Part shown: positions 35,817 through 46,422 of the stretch, in pieces
Layout: each line of letters starts with the position of its first letter
Position numbering within the stretch: position 1 is the first letter of the stretch
DNA from: Grimontia indica
Lineage (GTDB): Bacteria > Pseudomonadota > Gammaproteobacteria > Enterobacterales > Vibrionaceae
Length of the DNA: 64,000 nt
Reading direction: 5' to 3'
NCBI RefSeq assembly: GCF_000333895.2
Contig: NZ_ANFM02000014.1
Location: forward strand, 1 to 64,000
Notes under the pieces: model-generated
Seen by the model: only the letters and a program-made list of their open reading frames with translations
What the model was told of the DNA's origin: nothing
The model's database searches: none
Position numbers and translations under genes: made by a program

Positions 35817-38800
35817 TTAGTTGAGCTTCTCTATCATCAATCTAGCTTCATCCTTGAGGTTGGCATCGCCACTTTGCATCACCTTTTCAAGGAGCTGAAT
35901 GGCACCGTCAACGTCGTTCATCTCAAGGTAGGCTTTCGCTAAATCCATGTTGGTAGCAGCTTCGCCACTACTATCAACATCGGCAGGTTGAATATCACTA
36001 AGCACATCCGGGAAATCTGCCAGTCCAACATCCAAGTCCATCTTCAGCGAATCAGGGTCTTCTTGAAGCGCGCCGTCGTCTTTCATCAGATCATCGATGC
36101 TGATGTAATCCTCACTCGGAGACGACTCTTCAACCAGTTCGCTTTCCACATCGTCCAGCAAACCGTCCAAGTCACCTTCCAGATCCATAGACTTGATATC
36201 ATCACCCAAAACTTCCGGCTGCTGAGACCAATCTTCGCTTTCAAGCTCCGGCTCTGGTGCCTGCTCAGCACTCCAAACATCCGTTTCTTCTTCCGGAATA
36301 TCGAGCTCTTCAGTACTGAAATCACCGAGCCCTGAGTGCTCATCATCCAACTCTTCTGAAAGCAACGCTTCCATATTGAGGCCAGCAACCTGATGATCGT
36401 CATCATCTAGCTGTGCCAGATCATCCAACTCTGCCGCGCGATATGGCGCTTGGGAAACCGGTGCTGAAGATTGTGTGAAGCCTTCATCTTGGGACTGCGG
36501 CAGGAACTCTTCAAGTTCCCGCTGTTCATCTAACGCTGCTGATAGAGCATCGTCTTCGTCAAACTCACCCAACTCGTCAAGCCCAATAGGGTCCACTTTC
36601 GGGAACGCAAGGGTATTTGGCTCAGTGGCCGTGAAGGCTTGTGCGTCTGAATCTGCCTCTGTTTCTTGCTGAACTTCTTCTTGCTCTTCCTGACTCAGTT
36701 CATCTTGAAGTGCTTGAATGTCCTCAAGGTCGCTTTCTGCGTCTTCTGGCAGAGTTTCCTGAGAAGCTGGCAGTTCAACATCATATTCCTGCGCAGCATC
36801 CTCTTCGGTGTATTCAGGCAGATTCTCTAAATCCAGCGGCGTATCGTCTTCTTCAGGGAGCGAATCGCTGCTTGTCTCTGGCTCACCTTCACTGTCCGCT
36901 AACGCCGCCTCTTCGTCATATTCCGGCAAAGAAGACAAATCCAACGGCGCTTCTGCTTCTGCTTCTGCTTCTGCTTCTGCTTCTGCTTCTGCTTCTGCTT
37001 CTGCTTCTGCTTCTGCTTCAAAAGCGTCTTGTGGCTCTTCCTCTATTGCAAGGTCTTCAGGCTCTTGATCCGGTAATTCAGGCGCTTCAAGTTCAATCTC
37101 TGGTTCAGTATTTTCCGTTTCTCGCTCAGCGCTCTCCAAATCCAGAGTTTCATCTGCCATGAGGTCTTCAGCATCTGTCGCCTCTTCAGAATCAGCAATG
37201 TCTTCTGACTCCGCTGACATTTGTTCTGGCTGTTCCAGATCGGCAGGTTCTGCGTCAGCTTGCTCAGATTCTTCAGAAGCCGTTTCTTCATCCAACAGGC
37301 TGTCGAGAAGCTCTAAATCATCAGCAGTGGCCTCTGGCTCTTCAATCGCCGTATCTTCTGCTAACGGCTCGTCATCTTGAGGGGCTTCTTCGTCTGTTTG
37401 CTCTTCCTGTTCAAGAACATCGTCAAGTAAATCCAACTCAGATTCAGACGCTTCCGGTTCTATCTCAACGTCATCAGGAGTTTCTTCAACGAGAGCGTTC
37501 AACTCATCAAGCGCTTCTGTGTCGTCACCGACTAAAGACTCCTCTGATTCAGCATGCTCTTCGTCCGAAGCCGTTGGCATCTCTTCAGCCATGACTGGAT
37601 CTGGAATATCCAGTTCGTCTGAGGCTTCAAGGACATCATCCAATGCATCCACTGGACTTTCATTGGTTGCTTCATCGAGAAGATCGCCATCAATATCGAG
37701 TTCATTGTCGATATCCAGCTCGTTATCGATATCAAGCTCACTGTCAACATCGAGGTCATTACCAAGCAAGTCATCGTCAGGGACTTCATCAAGCAACGCA
37801 CTTTCGTCTTCAAGTGTGTCACCATCATCAATCAGTTCGTCGAGCAGTACATCGGTTTCGCCAAGATCAACGTCTTCCTGCTCTTCCGAGTCACCCAGTA
37901 CATCACTCAATAGGTCATCTTCATCGATAGACTCGTCAAGTAGTGCGCTTTCATCCAGCGGATCGATGTCGTCATCTTCACTGACCAGTTCATCAAGCAA
38001 AGCATCCGTCTCAGACAGATCAGCTTCTGGCTCAGTGTCCAATGACAAATCATCGATGTCGTCTTTTACTTCTGCCTCAACCGTATTGCCATCTTCATCA
38101 ATCAGATCATCGCCTAACATTTCATCTAGGAGCGCATCTGGGTCAGCGATATCTTCATCACCAGCAATATCATTGCTAATAAGGTCTAAGTCACCATCTT
38201 CGTCGAGAAGCTCATCCAGCATGGCGGAATTGTCATCTGCGCTTTGTTCTGGCTCTGCGGCATCGCCGATAAGGTCATCGATGTCGTCATCAGACAAATC
38301 GATATCCTGAGACAAATCCACTTCTGGCTCATCATCAAGTACCTTATCGAACAGGGCTTCATTGGTTTCAAGATCACCTTCTGAAGCCTCTTCTTCCTGT
38401 ATTTCCGGAGCGGGCTCAACATCTTCAGAATCCTTTTCTTCCGCTGTGGCTTCTTCGCTGCCACCCGACTGCTCTGCATTCAACAGAGCGTCAATGTCAT
38501 CGACTTCTTCATCGTCACCGCCACCCAGAGATTGCTCCCACATTGCAGCCAGTGCTTCATCAGGGCTCAGCTCGGACTCTTCTGGTTGGGAAGACATTTC
38601 ATCAAGCGCGCGCTCCATGTCTTCAAGGCCGATTGCACCGTCAGTGTTGGCTTCGATATCTAAATCAGTGCTGGTATCGAAGTCATCATCCAAGCCAACA
38701 TCCAGATTCGATGTCAGGTCAGTATCTGCATCAATGTCGAGGCCACCTTCTTCGGGCTCCTCTGAAAGCTCAAGGGTGTCTGACAGGTTAATGTCATCAA

Positions 38801-39989
38801 GATCATCTCCCATGTCATCGCCAAAGAGCTGATCGGCATCGATATCATCGGTAACTTCGAGTTCGTCATCTTCCAGAACCAGTTCGTCGGTGTCATCGTC
38901 CGCCACCATCACAGCGTCAAGTTCCGGATCTTCGCCGTCTAAACCTTCCGGCTCTTCCACATCAACATCTTCGTCTTTACGACGACGCATGATGAAGAAG
39001 GCAGCAGCACCAATCACTAGCAGTGCGGGAATAATCGCCATGGTCGCCAGCATCAGCGGGCTAGCCATCAAGGATTCAAAGAACGAAGGTTCTTTCATTT
39101 CCATCTGCGCCTGACGTAGACGCTGGATTTCGAGGAACTCGCGAATTTCTTCTGTCAGTTCTTCATCCGCGGACATTTGGTCTTTGAGAACAGCCAGTTC
39201 GTTTTGAACCTCAGCCAGACGGATTTTGAGAATGTGGTTACTTTCTACCAGCTTGCCCATTTGCAGGTCAGATTCATTAATCTGATTCTGAACGGAAGAC
39301 ATGTTTGGCTTAGCCGGTGCACCGGATGTGTCGCCTTCTGGCTCCATCATCTCCTTCTCTTGCATTGGCTTGTTCTCAGCCATGGTTTCCGTTTCAACGG
39401 CTTCCATTTCAGGCTTCGCAGTTTCTGCCATTGCAGGTTCAGGTTTTGGCGCTGGCTTAGGCGCAGGTTTTGGTGTGGCAGCAGGTGCTGTAACTTGCTG
39501 ACTCAACGGCTGGTTAGCAACGCGTTGTGCGTCTTTGCGCGCTTGGTCTATTTGCAGACGGCTTGCGACGTCATCCGTACTCTCTCGGCGAATCTCCGTG
39601 AGTGTTGGCATTTGCAATCGACTACCCGGGATGAGGCCATGAATGTTGGCATCTTCAAACGCACCAGGATTGAGGCGGAAAATGGCACCAATGGTCTGAT
39701 AAACAGTAACGGAGTTATTTGGCTGATAACGCGATGCAATCGACCACAATGTGTCGGAATCACGGGTTGGACCAACCGTTTGGCGTCGGTTCACCGAAGA
39801 TAGTGGCGCCTGATTTTGTTGAGCCAGAGGTGCAGTAGCATTAGGCGGAGGAGATTCTTCCACCGGGCCAAGAATACGAATAGCAGACTGCGCAGAGAAC
39901 GGAACACCGAGGCTCAGCAATAAAGACGAGACGACAAGCGTTTTGCCGAGACGACCACCTGATAAGTATGAAAAAAGAGTTCGCTTCAT
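35817..39989 (-). CDS. fimV: FimV-like polar hub protein, very long and acidic
   Basis: 1390 aa from ATG 39989 (an in-frame GTG 66 bp upstream is possible). Order of parts: signal peptide ending about residue 36; LysM-like peptidoglycan-binding region (about 75-128); Pro/Ala/Glu linker; coiled coil (about 240-300); one transmembrane helix (about 308-330) followed by RRRK; then about 1000 residues of Asp/Glu/Leu-rich cytoplasmic tail; and a C-terminal TPR-like FimV domain (MDLAKAYLEMNDVDGAIQLLEK). FimV/HubP proteins organise the cell pole, type IV pili, flagella and chemoreceptor arrays. The tail contains many short D/E-L-L-D-E repeats and a pure Glu-Ala run near 990-1014 encoded by a microsatellite. 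Confidence 0.9.
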   Translation of the reverse strand: MKRTLFSYLSGGRLGKTLVVSSLLLSLGVPFSAQSAIRILGPVEESPPPNATAPLAQQNQAPLSSVNRRQTVGPTRDSDTLWSIASRYQPNNSVTVYQTIGAIFRLNPGAFEDANIHGLIPGSRLQMPTLTEIRRESTDDVASRLQIDQARKDAQRVANQPLSQQVTAPAATPKPAPKPAPKPEPAMAETAKPEMEAVETETMAENKPMQEKEMMEPEGDTSGAPAKPNMSSVQNQINESDLQMGKLVESNHILKIRLAEVQNELAVLKDQMSADEELTEEIREFLEIQRLRQAQMEMKEPSFFESLMASPLMLATMAIIPALLVIGAAAFFIMRRRKDEDVDVEEPEGLDGEDPELDAVMVADDDTDELVLEDDELEVTDDIDADQLFGDDMGDDLDDINLSDTLELSEEPEEGGLDIDADTDLTSNLDVGLDDDFDTSTDLDIEANTDGAIGLEDMERALDEMSSQPEESELSPDEALAAMWEQSLGGGDDEEVDDIDALLNAEQSGGSEEATAEEKDSEDVEPAPEIQEEEASEGDLETNEALFDKVLDDEPEVDLSQDIDLSDDDIDDLIGDAAEPEQSADDNSAMLDELLDEDGDLDLISNDIAGDEDIADPDALLDEMLGDDLIDEDGNTVEAEVKDDIDDLSLDTEPEADLSETDALLDELVSEDDDIDPLDESALLDESIDEDDLLSDVLGDSEEQEDVDLGETDVLLDELIDDGDTLEDESALLDEVPDDDLLGNDLDVDSELDIDNELDIDNELDIDGDLLDEATNESPVDALDDVLEASDELDIPDPVMAEEMPTASDEEHAESEESLVGDDTEALDELNALVEETPDDVEIEPEASESELDLLDDVLEQEEQTDEEAPQDDEPLAEDTAIEEPEATADDLELLDSLLDEETASEESEQADAEPADLEQPEQMSAESEDIADSEEATDAEDLMADETLDLESAERETENTEPEIELEAPELPDQEPEDLAIEEEPQDAFEAEAEAEAEAEAEAEAEAEAEAEAPLDLSSLPEYDEEAALADSEGEPETSSDSLPEEDDTPLDLENLPEYTEEDAAQEYDVELPASQETLPEDAESDLEDIQALQDELSQEEQEEVQQETEADSDAQAFTATEPNTLAFPKVDPIGLDELGEFDEDDALSAALDEQRELEEFLPQSQDEGFTQSSAPVSQAPYRAAELDDLAQLDDDDHQVAGLNMEALLSEELDDEHSGLGDFSTEELDIPEEETDVWSAEQAPEPELESEDWSQQPEVLGDDIKSMDLEGDLDGLLDDVESELVEESSPSEDYISIDDLMKDDGALQEDPDSLKMDLDVGLADFPDVLSDIQPADVDSSGEAATNMDLAKAYLEMNDVDGAIQLLEKVMQSGDANLKDEARLMIEKLN
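36949..37020. repeat. In-frame hexanucleotide microsatellite in fimV
   Basis: Twelve consecutive 6-bp units, eleven GCTTCT and a final GCTTCA on the plus strand, coding (Glu-Ala)n in fimV. The unit is a multiple of three, so slippage changes tail length without breaking the frame. Confidence 0.95.
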
Positions 39990-40207
39990 CGCGTTATAAA
40001 AATCTGGGTCAGACACTGCCCGCATTCCCCTATGGCAGAATAAAAGGCTTTTCACAATCGCGGCGCGTTTCCCTACTGAAGTCGTTGGGAGGTAAGGCGT
40101 TAAACACCTGCTGCGATTGATATTACTGGTTATTTCCCTAACTATATCGGAAGCCCAGCTGAAAACTGTAGTGTGAAGAGATAAAACTGTGTTTTGTGAT
40201 CAAACAA

Positions 40208-40231
40208 CCGGCACCAGATCACTGCTGCCGG
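40208..40231 (-). terminator. Probable terminator after asd
   Basis: GC-rich stem CCGGCA/TGCCGG with a 12-nt loop and a weak T-rich tail (TTGTTTG) on the minus strand. The remaining gap up to fimV (39990-40269) shows nothing else recognisable; the fimV promoter must lie there. Confidence 0.4.
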
Positions 40232-40269
40232 CTGATTTGACTAGCTTAGGTTTAACCAGTCAGGGATGA

Positions 40270-41295
40270 TTACAGATAATCGCGGATCAGAAGTTCAGCG
40301 ATTTGCACTGAGTTTGTCGCTGCGCCTTTGCGGACGTTGTCAGCAACCACCCACATGTTCAAACCGTTCGGGTGGCTGATGTCGTTACGTACACGGCCGA
40401 CCATCACATGGTCTTTACCTGTCGCTTCTTTTACCTGCGTTGGGTAATCTTCGCCGTAGTAAACTTCAACACCTTCAGCGCGGGATAGCAGATCCATCGC
40501 TTCGGTGGCATCCAACGGCTGCTGACATTCAATATGTACGGCTTCAGCGTGACCATAAAACACAGGCACGCGAACACAGGTCGGGTTTACTGCCACGGAA
40601 TCGTCGCCCAGGATTTTCTGGGTTTCCCACACCATCTTCATTTCTTCTTTGGTGTAGCCGTTGTCCATGAACTCATCAATATGCGGCAGACAGTTAAATG
40701 CGATCTGCTTTTTGTAAGTGCTTGGCTCTGCTTCCTGGCTGTTCAGCAGTTTCACTGTCTGGCCTGCCAGCTCATCAACGCCTTTCTTACCTGAGCCAGA
40801 TACTGACTGGTAGGTTGCTACGTTGATGCGCTCAATACCTGCAGCATCGTAAATTGGCTTCAGTGCCACCAGCATTTGGATGGTCGAACAGTTAGGGTTC
40901 GCGATGATGTTACGGTTACGGAAATCCGCAATCGCTTCAGGGTTCACTTCTGGCACCACTAGCGGAACATCGTATTCATAGCGGAAACGTGAGGTGTTAT
41001 CGATAACCACTACGCCTTCGTCAGCGGCAATCGGTGCCCAACGGTCAGAAGATTCCGCACCCGCTGAGAACAGGGCGATTTGAACCTGGCTCCAGTCAAA
41101 GTCTTCCACGTTTTTCACGCGGACACTTTTACCGTTAAAGCGGATGGTTTCACCGGCACTGCGCTCACTTGCCAGCAAGTGAAGGTTGCGCACAGGGAAT
41201 TTACGCTCTTCCAACACCTCGATAATGGTGCGCCCTACTGCGCCTGTAGCACCTAAAACAGCGACGTCATAAGCCACATCGAATTCTTGTGTCAT
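40270..41295 (-). CDS. asd: Aspartate-semialdehyde dehydrogenase (in the usg position)
   Basis: 341 aa. Reduces aspartyl phosphate to aspartate semialdehyde for lysine, methionine, threonine and diaminopimelate. The NADP loop LGATGAVGRTI lies at the N-terminus, the catalytic Cys is C136 in NPNCSTIQM, and NPTCVRVPVF and GHAEAV are present. E. coli carries the related protein Usg at this location; here the active-site Cys is intact, so this looks like a working Asd, as in vibrios that have two asd genes. It starts 2 bp after pdxB. Confidence 0.9.
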   Translation of the reverse strand: MTQEFDVAYDVAVLGATGAVGRTIIEVLEERKFPVRNLHLLASERSAGETIRFNGKSVRVKNVEDFDWSQVQIALFSAGAESSDRWAPIAADEGVVVIDNTSRFRYEYDVPLVVPEVNPEAIADFRNRNIIANPNCSTIQMLVALKPIYDAAGIERINVATYQSVSGSGKKGVDELAGQTVKLLNSQEAEPSTYKKQIAFNCLPHIDEFMDNGYTKEEMKMVWETQKILGDDSVAVNPTCVRVPVFYGHAEAVHIECQQPLDATEAMDLLSRAEGVEVYYGEDYPTQVKEATGKDHVMVGRVRNDISHPNGLNMWVVADNVRKGAATNSVQIAELLIRDYL

Positions 41296-41297
41296 GA

Positions 41298-42437
41298 TTA
41301 TTCCTCTACGGTAAAACCTAAATTAGCGAGCGACTCTAACCCAAACGCAGCCTCGCCCGCTAGTGTAATTGCACTGTACTCGCGTCTGTCCCAGTAATTC
41401 TTTCGCAAGCGGTCAAAGCTTGCGCGTTGCTGTTCAATGTCAGCCATCGCACGGCGAAACTCGGCGTCATCACGACGGATGTCATAAATAAGCTGGCACA
41501 GTGCCATCAGATCGCTTTCATCCCAAGGCTTGCTCAGTGATACCTTTGGAATTGGCGCGATCGGCAGCAAAGACGCCGCTTCGACTTTTTCTTCCTGGTT
41601 ACCCAGAAACTCGCAGTAACTGTTGTAGATCATGGTGGTGCCGCGTGCTTTACCTTCCAGTCCGTAACCCGCAACGTGCGGGGTGGCGAAAGCCAGCATA
41701 GGAAGGAGTTCCATGTCCACTTCCGGCTCAAACTCGAAAACATCCAGAACGGCAGTTAACTGTTGTGTTTTCAGCGCAGCTTTCAATGCGTCATTACTGA
41801 CCACTGGACCTCGAGCCGCGTTGATAAGGATTGAACCAGGCTTCAGTGAAGCGATCTCCGCTTCACCCATCAGATGATGCGTTGGGTGTTCACCGTTTTT
41901 GGTTAGCGGCGTATGGAAGGTCAGGACATCACACTCTGCAATCAACGTTTGTAGATGATGAAACTCGCGTGTGTCGCCTTCCGCTTGTTTGAGCGGGTCG
42001 CACAAAAGGTGTGGAATGCTTAGCGCTGACAGACATTTCGACAGGTAGCTTCCCACCTGACCTGCGCCCACAATGCCGACCTTACGGTCAGCAATAGAAA
42101 AGCCTTGTTGTTGACTCAGTACCAGCAGCGCGCTTATCACGTATTCAGCCACACCCACTTTGTTACAGCCTGGCGCAGCAGTAAAGAAGATGCCTTTGCT
42201 GGCAAGCAGCTCTGCATCAACATGGTCGGTGCCTGCGGTTGCCGTACCGACAAATTTCAGTTTGTTAGCTTTTTCCAGCAGTGCTTCGTCAACCTTGGTG
42301 ACGGAGCGAATCATCAGCGCATCAACGTCAATCAAGTCTTTTGCCGTCAAGGTACGCCCAGCTTTAGCGGTGACCGTACCAAGCTTGCTGAACAGCTCAG
42401 CGGCATACGGCATATTTTCATCAATCAGAATGTTCAA
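41298..42437 (-). CDS. pdxB: Erythronate-4-phosphate dehydrogenase
   Basis: 379 aa. D-2-hydroxyacid dehydrogenase of the pyridoxal phosphate pathway. The NAD-binding loop is [28 protein letters not shown] and [13 protein letters not shown] mark the catalytic domain, and the C-terminal dimerisation extension specific to PdxB is present. Next to asd and downstream of fabB, the conserved order. Confidence 0.96.
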   Translation of the reverse strand: MNILIDENMPYAAELFSKLGTVTAKAGRTLTAKDLIDVDALMIRSVTKVDEALLEKANKLKFVGTATAGTDHVDAELLASKGIFFTAAPGCNKVGVAEYVISALLVLSQQQGFSIADRKVGIVGAGQVGSYLSKCLSALSIPHLLCDPLKQAEGDTREFHHLQTLIAECDVLTFHTPLTKNGEHPTHHLMGEAEIASLKPGSILINAARGPVVSNDALKAALKTQQLTAVLDVFEFEPEVDMELLPMLAFATPHVAGYGLEGKARGTTMIYNSYCEFLGNQEEKVEAASLLPIAPIPKVSLSKPWDESDLMALCQLIYDIRRDDAEFRRAMADIEQQRASFDRLRKNYWDRREYSAITLAGEAAFGLESLANLGFTVEE

Positions 42438-42502
42438 GTGCGTTTACTCTTACATTTATTCCATTGGCGCTATTGTGACGGTTTTCTGCGCCAGATAAAA
42501 CG

Positions 42503-42526
42503 AAAAAACCCGGCCAATTGGCCGGG
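42503..42526 (-). terminator. Intrinsic terminator of fabB
   Basis: Perfect stem CCCGGCC/GGCCGGG with an AATT loop followed by TTTTTT on the minus strand. pdxB starts 66 bp further on, so it needs its own promoter or read-through. Confidence 0.92.
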
Positions 42527-42600
42527 CAAAATCCAGGATCTGAAAGGTAGAGATCGGCTCTCAACGATCTAAACCTGCGTCTGTTGTAGGCATAAAGCCA
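42503..42600 (-). ncRNA. fabB 3' UTR, candidate FarS-type small RNA
   Basis: The fabB mRNA continues about 160 nt past its stop and ends in a strong terminator. In Vibrio cholerae the 3' UTR of fabB is processed into FarS, an Hfq-dependent RNA that represses fadE-type genes. The equivalent tail here has a small hairpin (GAGAGCCGATCTC, about 42562-42550) and the terminator, a plausible sRNA layout. The 5' end is a guess and I did not verify sequence similarity to FarS. Confidence 0.4.
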
Positions 42601-42666
42601 ACGTCCCGGAAAACTGAAGAGCCTTTTGACTTTGATAGTCGGTGACTCCGGGGACAAGTAAGACGC

Positions 42667-43878
42667 TTATCCCTCGTATTTTTTGATAACCAGCGTGGCG
42701 TTGGTACCACCAAAGCCGAAGCTGTTAGACATGACTGTCTTCAGCTCTACTTCACGGGTTTCCGACACGATATCCAGACCTTCAGCAGCTGGATCCAAGT
42801 TTTCAATGTTGATGCTTGGCGCAACGAAGTTGTTTTCCAGCATGATGGTGGAGTAAATCGCTTCGTGAACACCTGCCGCACCCAGTGCGTGACCGGTCAT
42901 GGCTTTGGTTGCAGAAATTGCAGGGCTGTTGTTGCCGAACACTTCCTGAATCGCGCCCAGCTCTTTCACATCGCCCACTGGCGTAGAGGTGCCGTGAGTG
43001 TTGATGTAGTCGATTTGATCAACGTCCTGCATCGCCATCTTCATACAGCGGATCGCGCCTTCGCCTGATGGCGCTACCATGTCGTAGCCATCTGACGTTG
43101 CACCGTAGCCCACGATTTCACCGTAGATTTTCGCACCACGCGCCAGCGCATGCTCAAGCTCTTCGATAACCATCATGCCGCCACCACCAGAGATAACGAA
43201 GCCATCGCGGTCTGCATCGTAGGTACGTGATGCTTTTTCTGGGTTGTCGTTGTATTTGGTCGACAGCGCGCCCATAGCGTCAAACATCATGGTCAGTGAC
43301 CAATCCAGTTCTTCACCACCACCTGCAAAAACAACGTCTTGCTTACCCAGTTGAATCAGTTCAACGGCGTGGCCAATACAGTGTGCTGATGTCGCACACG
43401 CAGAGCTCATGGTGTAGTTCACACCACGGATTTTGAATGGTGTTGCCAGACAAGCTGAAACCGTCGAAGACATGGTACGTGGCACCATGTAAGGACCAAC
43501 ACGTTTTACGCCTTTCTCACGTAATGTGTCTGTGGCTGCAACTTGGTTAATCGATGATGCGCCACCAGAACCAGCAACCAGACCGGTGCGGTCGTTAGAC
43601 ACTATATCTTCTGTCAAACCGGCATCTTCGATAGCCTGCTCCATTGACAGATAAGCGAAGCCCGCAGCATCGCCCATAAAACGAAACTTTTTGCGATCAA
43701 TGTGATCAGCAGGATTGAGCTTTAAATCACCCCAGACATTACTGCGAAGCTTCATGTCTGCGAACTGTTGGGAAAAGCTAATCCCTGATTTACCCGTCTT
43801 TAATGACTCCAGCACTTCTTTAACGTTGTTACCGATGCTGGAAACAATTCCCATACCTGTAATTACGGCTCGTTTCAT
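42667..43878 (-). CDS. fabB: 3-oxoacyl-ACP synthase I
   Basis: 403 aa condensing enzyme that elongates unsaturated fatty acids. Catalytic triad: C161 in SSACATS, and the two histidines in [11 protein letters not shown] and [30 protein letters not shown] is the usual FabB N-terminus. It is divergent from mnmC. A TGGTCAG sequence about 50 bp upstream (43935-43941) could be part of a FadR site, but the match is partial. Confidence 0.97.
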   Translation of the reverse strand: MKRAVITGMGIVSSIGNNVKEVLESLKTGKSGISFSQQFADMKLRSNVWGDLKLNPADHIDRKKFRFMGDAAGFAYLSMEQAIEDAGLTEDIVSNDRTGLVAGSGGASSINQVAATDTLREKGVKRVGPYMVPRTMSSTVSACLATPFKIRGVNYTMSSACATSAHCIGHAVELIQLGKQDVVFAGGGEELDWSLTMMFDAMGALSTKYNDNPEKASRTYDADRDGFVISGGGGMMVIEELEHALARGAKIYGEIVGYGATSDGYDMVAPSGEGAIRCMKMAMQDVDQIDYINTHGTSTPVGDVKELGAIQEVFGNNSPAISATKAMTGHALGAAGVHEAIYSTIMLENNFVAPSINIENLDPAAEGLDIVSETREVELKTVMSNSFGFGGTNATLVIKKYEG

Positions 43879-44077
43879 CTTTTGTTCCTACAATTCGAGT
43901 TCGCACCGATGATAGCGGTTTTGATACGCCTAAGTGGTCAGCTTTCCTAGAGTACAGGTGTAAGCTGAAATTTTTCACATACTGACACAGACCCGTTGTC
44001 GGTTCTGTATATTCCGTCGAATTGGCGATAGAATCCGCGCTCGACGTGCAAACCCCGTTTTTATTAAGGTAAGGCTT

Positions 44078-46081
44078 GTGACCCAAACCCGTATTGAACA
44101 CGCCCAAATCCATTGGAATGACGCCGGAACACCGGTCTCTGACAACTTTGACGATGTTTACTTTTCCAATGCCAATGGTCTGGAAGAAACGCGCTACGTG
44201 TTCCTGCAGCAAAACCAGCTACCAAACCGCTGGGATACCTTTTCACATGACCGATTCGTGATTGCGGAAACCGGGTTTGGTACAGGCCTTAACTTCCTGG
44301 CTGTGTGGCAGTGGTTTGCCCAATTCCGAAAGGAAAACCCTGAGGCTCAAGTCAACCAGCTTCATTTCATCAGCTTTGAGAAGTTCCCGGTCTCCGTGAC
44401 TGATTTAGAAAAAGCCCACGCAGCCTGGCCAGAGTTGGCGGATTTCGCCGAAGCTCTGCGCAAACACTACCCAGCAGTGGTTTCTGGCTGCCACCGTTTG
44501 GTATTGGCAGATGGCATGATCACGCTGGATTTGTGGTTCGGCGACATCAAAGACTGTATGCCGCAAGTGTGGACGTCTGATGACGGTATTGTGGATTGCT
44601 GGTTTCTGGACGGCTTTGCACCCAGCAAGAACCCAGAAATGTGGAGTCAGACGCTGTTCGACGGCATGGCAAGACTGGCTAAACAGGACTGTACCGTTGC
44701 CACTTTCACAGCAGCTGGCTTTGTGCGTCGCGGCTTAATTGACGCTGGCTTTGAAATGAAGAAAGCCAAGGGTTATGGCACCAAGCGCGACATGATTGTC
44801 GGCTCCATGGTCGAACGTAACCAGCCACGCCAACAGGCTCCTTGGTATAAACGTACTGCACCACAAAACAGCAATGACATTGCCATTATTGGTGGCGGTG
44901 TGGCGAGCGCCACCTTGGCACTGTCACTGGTGCGCCGTGGAAAATCAGTCACCCTTTATTGCGAGCATGACAAGCCTGGACTTGCCGCATCTGGCAACCG
45001 ACAAGGCGCGGTATATCCACTTCTAAATGGCAGTGACGATGCCCTTTCTCGCTTCTTTGCGCCGGCATTTCTGTTCTCCCGTCAGTTTATTGAACAGGCA
45101 GCAGAAACGGTTTCGTTTGATCACGATTTGTGTGGCGTTACCCAATTAGGGTGGGATGAAAAAAGCGCGGACAAATTGGCGAAGATGCTGACAGGTGGTT
45201 TTCCGGAATCTCTTATCCACGGTATCACCAGAGAAGACGCCGAATCACTGACTGGCATTGAAACCGGGCACGGCGGAGTAACCTATCCTCTCGGTGGTTG
45301 GTTGTGCCCTCAGCAGTTAACCCAGGGCTTGATAGCCAATGCTGAGAAAACTGGCCTGTTGACCTGTCATTACAATGCCGAAGTGACGAAAGCCAGTCAT
45401 CAGAACGGGTCGTGGACACTGACTTCAAACCAAGGCGAACTGACTCACGATACCGTGGTGATCGCTAACGGTCACAAGTTCACCCAGTTTGAGCAAACCG
45501 CCCCCATCCCGGCCTATGCGGTTCGTGGTCAGGTGTCCCACATCAATACCACGCCAGCGTTAAAGCTGCTCAAAACCGTGTTGTGTTATGACGGTTACCT
45601 GACGCCGGCCAACCCAAAAAATGACACTCATTGCATCGGCGCCAGCTATAGCCGGAATGATACTTCCATGGACTTCCGCATGGACGATCAGGCTGACAAC
45701 AAGCAGCGCCTGGTCGATTGCATTCCTGCTGAGTGGCCAGAAGAGATTGATACTGACCATGGTGGTGGTCGTGTAGGTATTCGCTGTGCCAGCCGCGATC
45801 ATTTGCCGTATGTCGGTGATGTCTGCAACTTTGAAGCTTTGAAAACCGCATACAGCGATTTGCGTGATAAGAAAGACAGTGCCGAAAATGTACCGGTTTA
45901 CCCGAACCTCTATAGCCTGTTGGCACTCGGTTCGCGCGGTTTAACCTCTGCGCCAATCCTCGGTGAACTTCTGGCATCACAGCTTTGTGGCGATCCACTA
46001 CCCATGCCGGTTGATGTGCTTAATGCCTTGCATCCAGGGCGTATGTGGGTAAGAAAACTGCTCAAGGGTAAAGCTCTTTAG
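44078..46081 (+). CDS. mnmC: Bifunctional tRNA mnm5s2U34 synthesis enzyme
   Basis: 667 aa. The N-terminal methyltransferase domain (about 1-240; SAM motif [11 protein letters not shown], and [12 protein letters not shown]) is fused to a C-terminal FAD oxidoreductase domain (about 265-660; [15 protein letters not shown]). It converts cmnm5s2U34 to mnm5s2U34 in the tRNA wobble position. GTG start with AAGG 4 nt upstream. Conserved divergent neighbour of fabB. Confidence 0.96.
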   Translation: MTQTRIEHAQIHWNDAGTPVSDNFDDVYFSNANGLEETRYVFLQQNQLPNRWDTFSHDRFVIAETGFGTGLNFLAVWQWFAQFRKENPEAQVNQLHFISFEKFPVSVTDLEKAHAAWPELADFAEALRKHYPAVVSGCHRLVLADGMITLDLWFGDIKDCMPQVWTSDDGIVDCWFLDGFAPSKNPEMWSQTLFDGMARLAKQDCTVATFTAAGFVRRGLIDAGFEMKKAKGYGTKRDMIVGSMVERNQPRQQAPWYKRTAPQNSNDIAIIGGGVASATLALSLVRRGKSVTLYCEHDKPGLAASGNRQGAVYPLLNGSDDALSRFFAPAFLFSRQFIEQAAETVSFDHDLCGVTQLGWDEKSADKLAKMLTGGFPESLIHGITREDAESLTGIETGHGGVTYPLGGWLCPQQLTQGLIANAEKTGLLTCHYNAEVTKASHQNGSWTLTSNQGELTHDTVVIANGHKFTQFEQTAPIPAYAVRGQVSHINTTPALKLLKTVLCYDGYLTPANPKNDTHCIGASYSRNDTSMDFRMDDQADNKQRLVDCIPAEWPEEIDTDHGGGRVGIRCASRDHLPYVGDVCNFEALKTAYSDLRDKKDSAENVPVYPNLYSLLALGSRGLTSAPILGELLASQLCGDPLPMPVDVLNALHPGRMWVRKLLKGKAL

Positions 46082-46104
46082 TAGGGGAAGATAATTCAAA
46101 CAAA

Positions 46105-46130
46105 GAAGGCGCCGATTGGCGCCTTCTTCT
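46105..46130 (+). terminator. Intrinsic terminator of mnmC
   Basis: Perfect 9-bp stem GAAGGCGCC/GGCGCCTTC with a GATT loop followed by TTCTTCTT. Confidence 0.9.
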
Positions 46131-46146
46131 TATCTGGTTGCAGTGT

Positions 46147-46413
46147 TTAACCTGCCTGCTGTTGCAGCGATGCCCAGAGGTTACCCACCAGCACTTGATC
46201 GGAAGGGTTCAGCTCGTTTGAATTTTCTTTCAGGCTTTCGTCGACACGTACCTTCAGCGCAGACACATCTTCGATGCCGTCCTGCTCACAATCTGCGGCC
46301 GCCAGCGAGACATGACCACGCAGATAACCGCTGGCAAACAACTCATCATCAGAGGCCGTTTCTACCATGGCATCAATCAGGTCGAGGATTTTCTCTTCGT
46401 ATTCTTGGATCAT
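46147..46413 (-). CDS. yfcL: YfcL family protein
   Basis: 88-aa small acidic protein, mostly helical, matching the YfcL family in length and position between mnmC and epmC. No catalytic motif. Function unknown. It follows epmC by 9 bp and is convergent with mnmC. Confidence 0.85.
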   Translation of the reverse strand: MIQEYEEKILDLIDAMVETASDDELFASGYLRGHVSLAAADCEQDGIEDVSALKVRVDESLKENSNELNPSDQVLVGNLWASLQQQAG

Positions 46414-46422
46414 TTTTAGCTC

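Noticed and set aside
37519-38310. 263-aa Ser-rich open frame antisense to fimV (and shorter ones at 36641-37162 and 38362-38832)
   Set aside because: Ser/Leu-rich shadow of Glu/Asp codons on the opposite strand; no ribosome site, no family, while fimV is clearly coding.
44829-46000. Antisense open frames in mnmC
   Set aside because: Frame shadows of a conserved gene without start signals.
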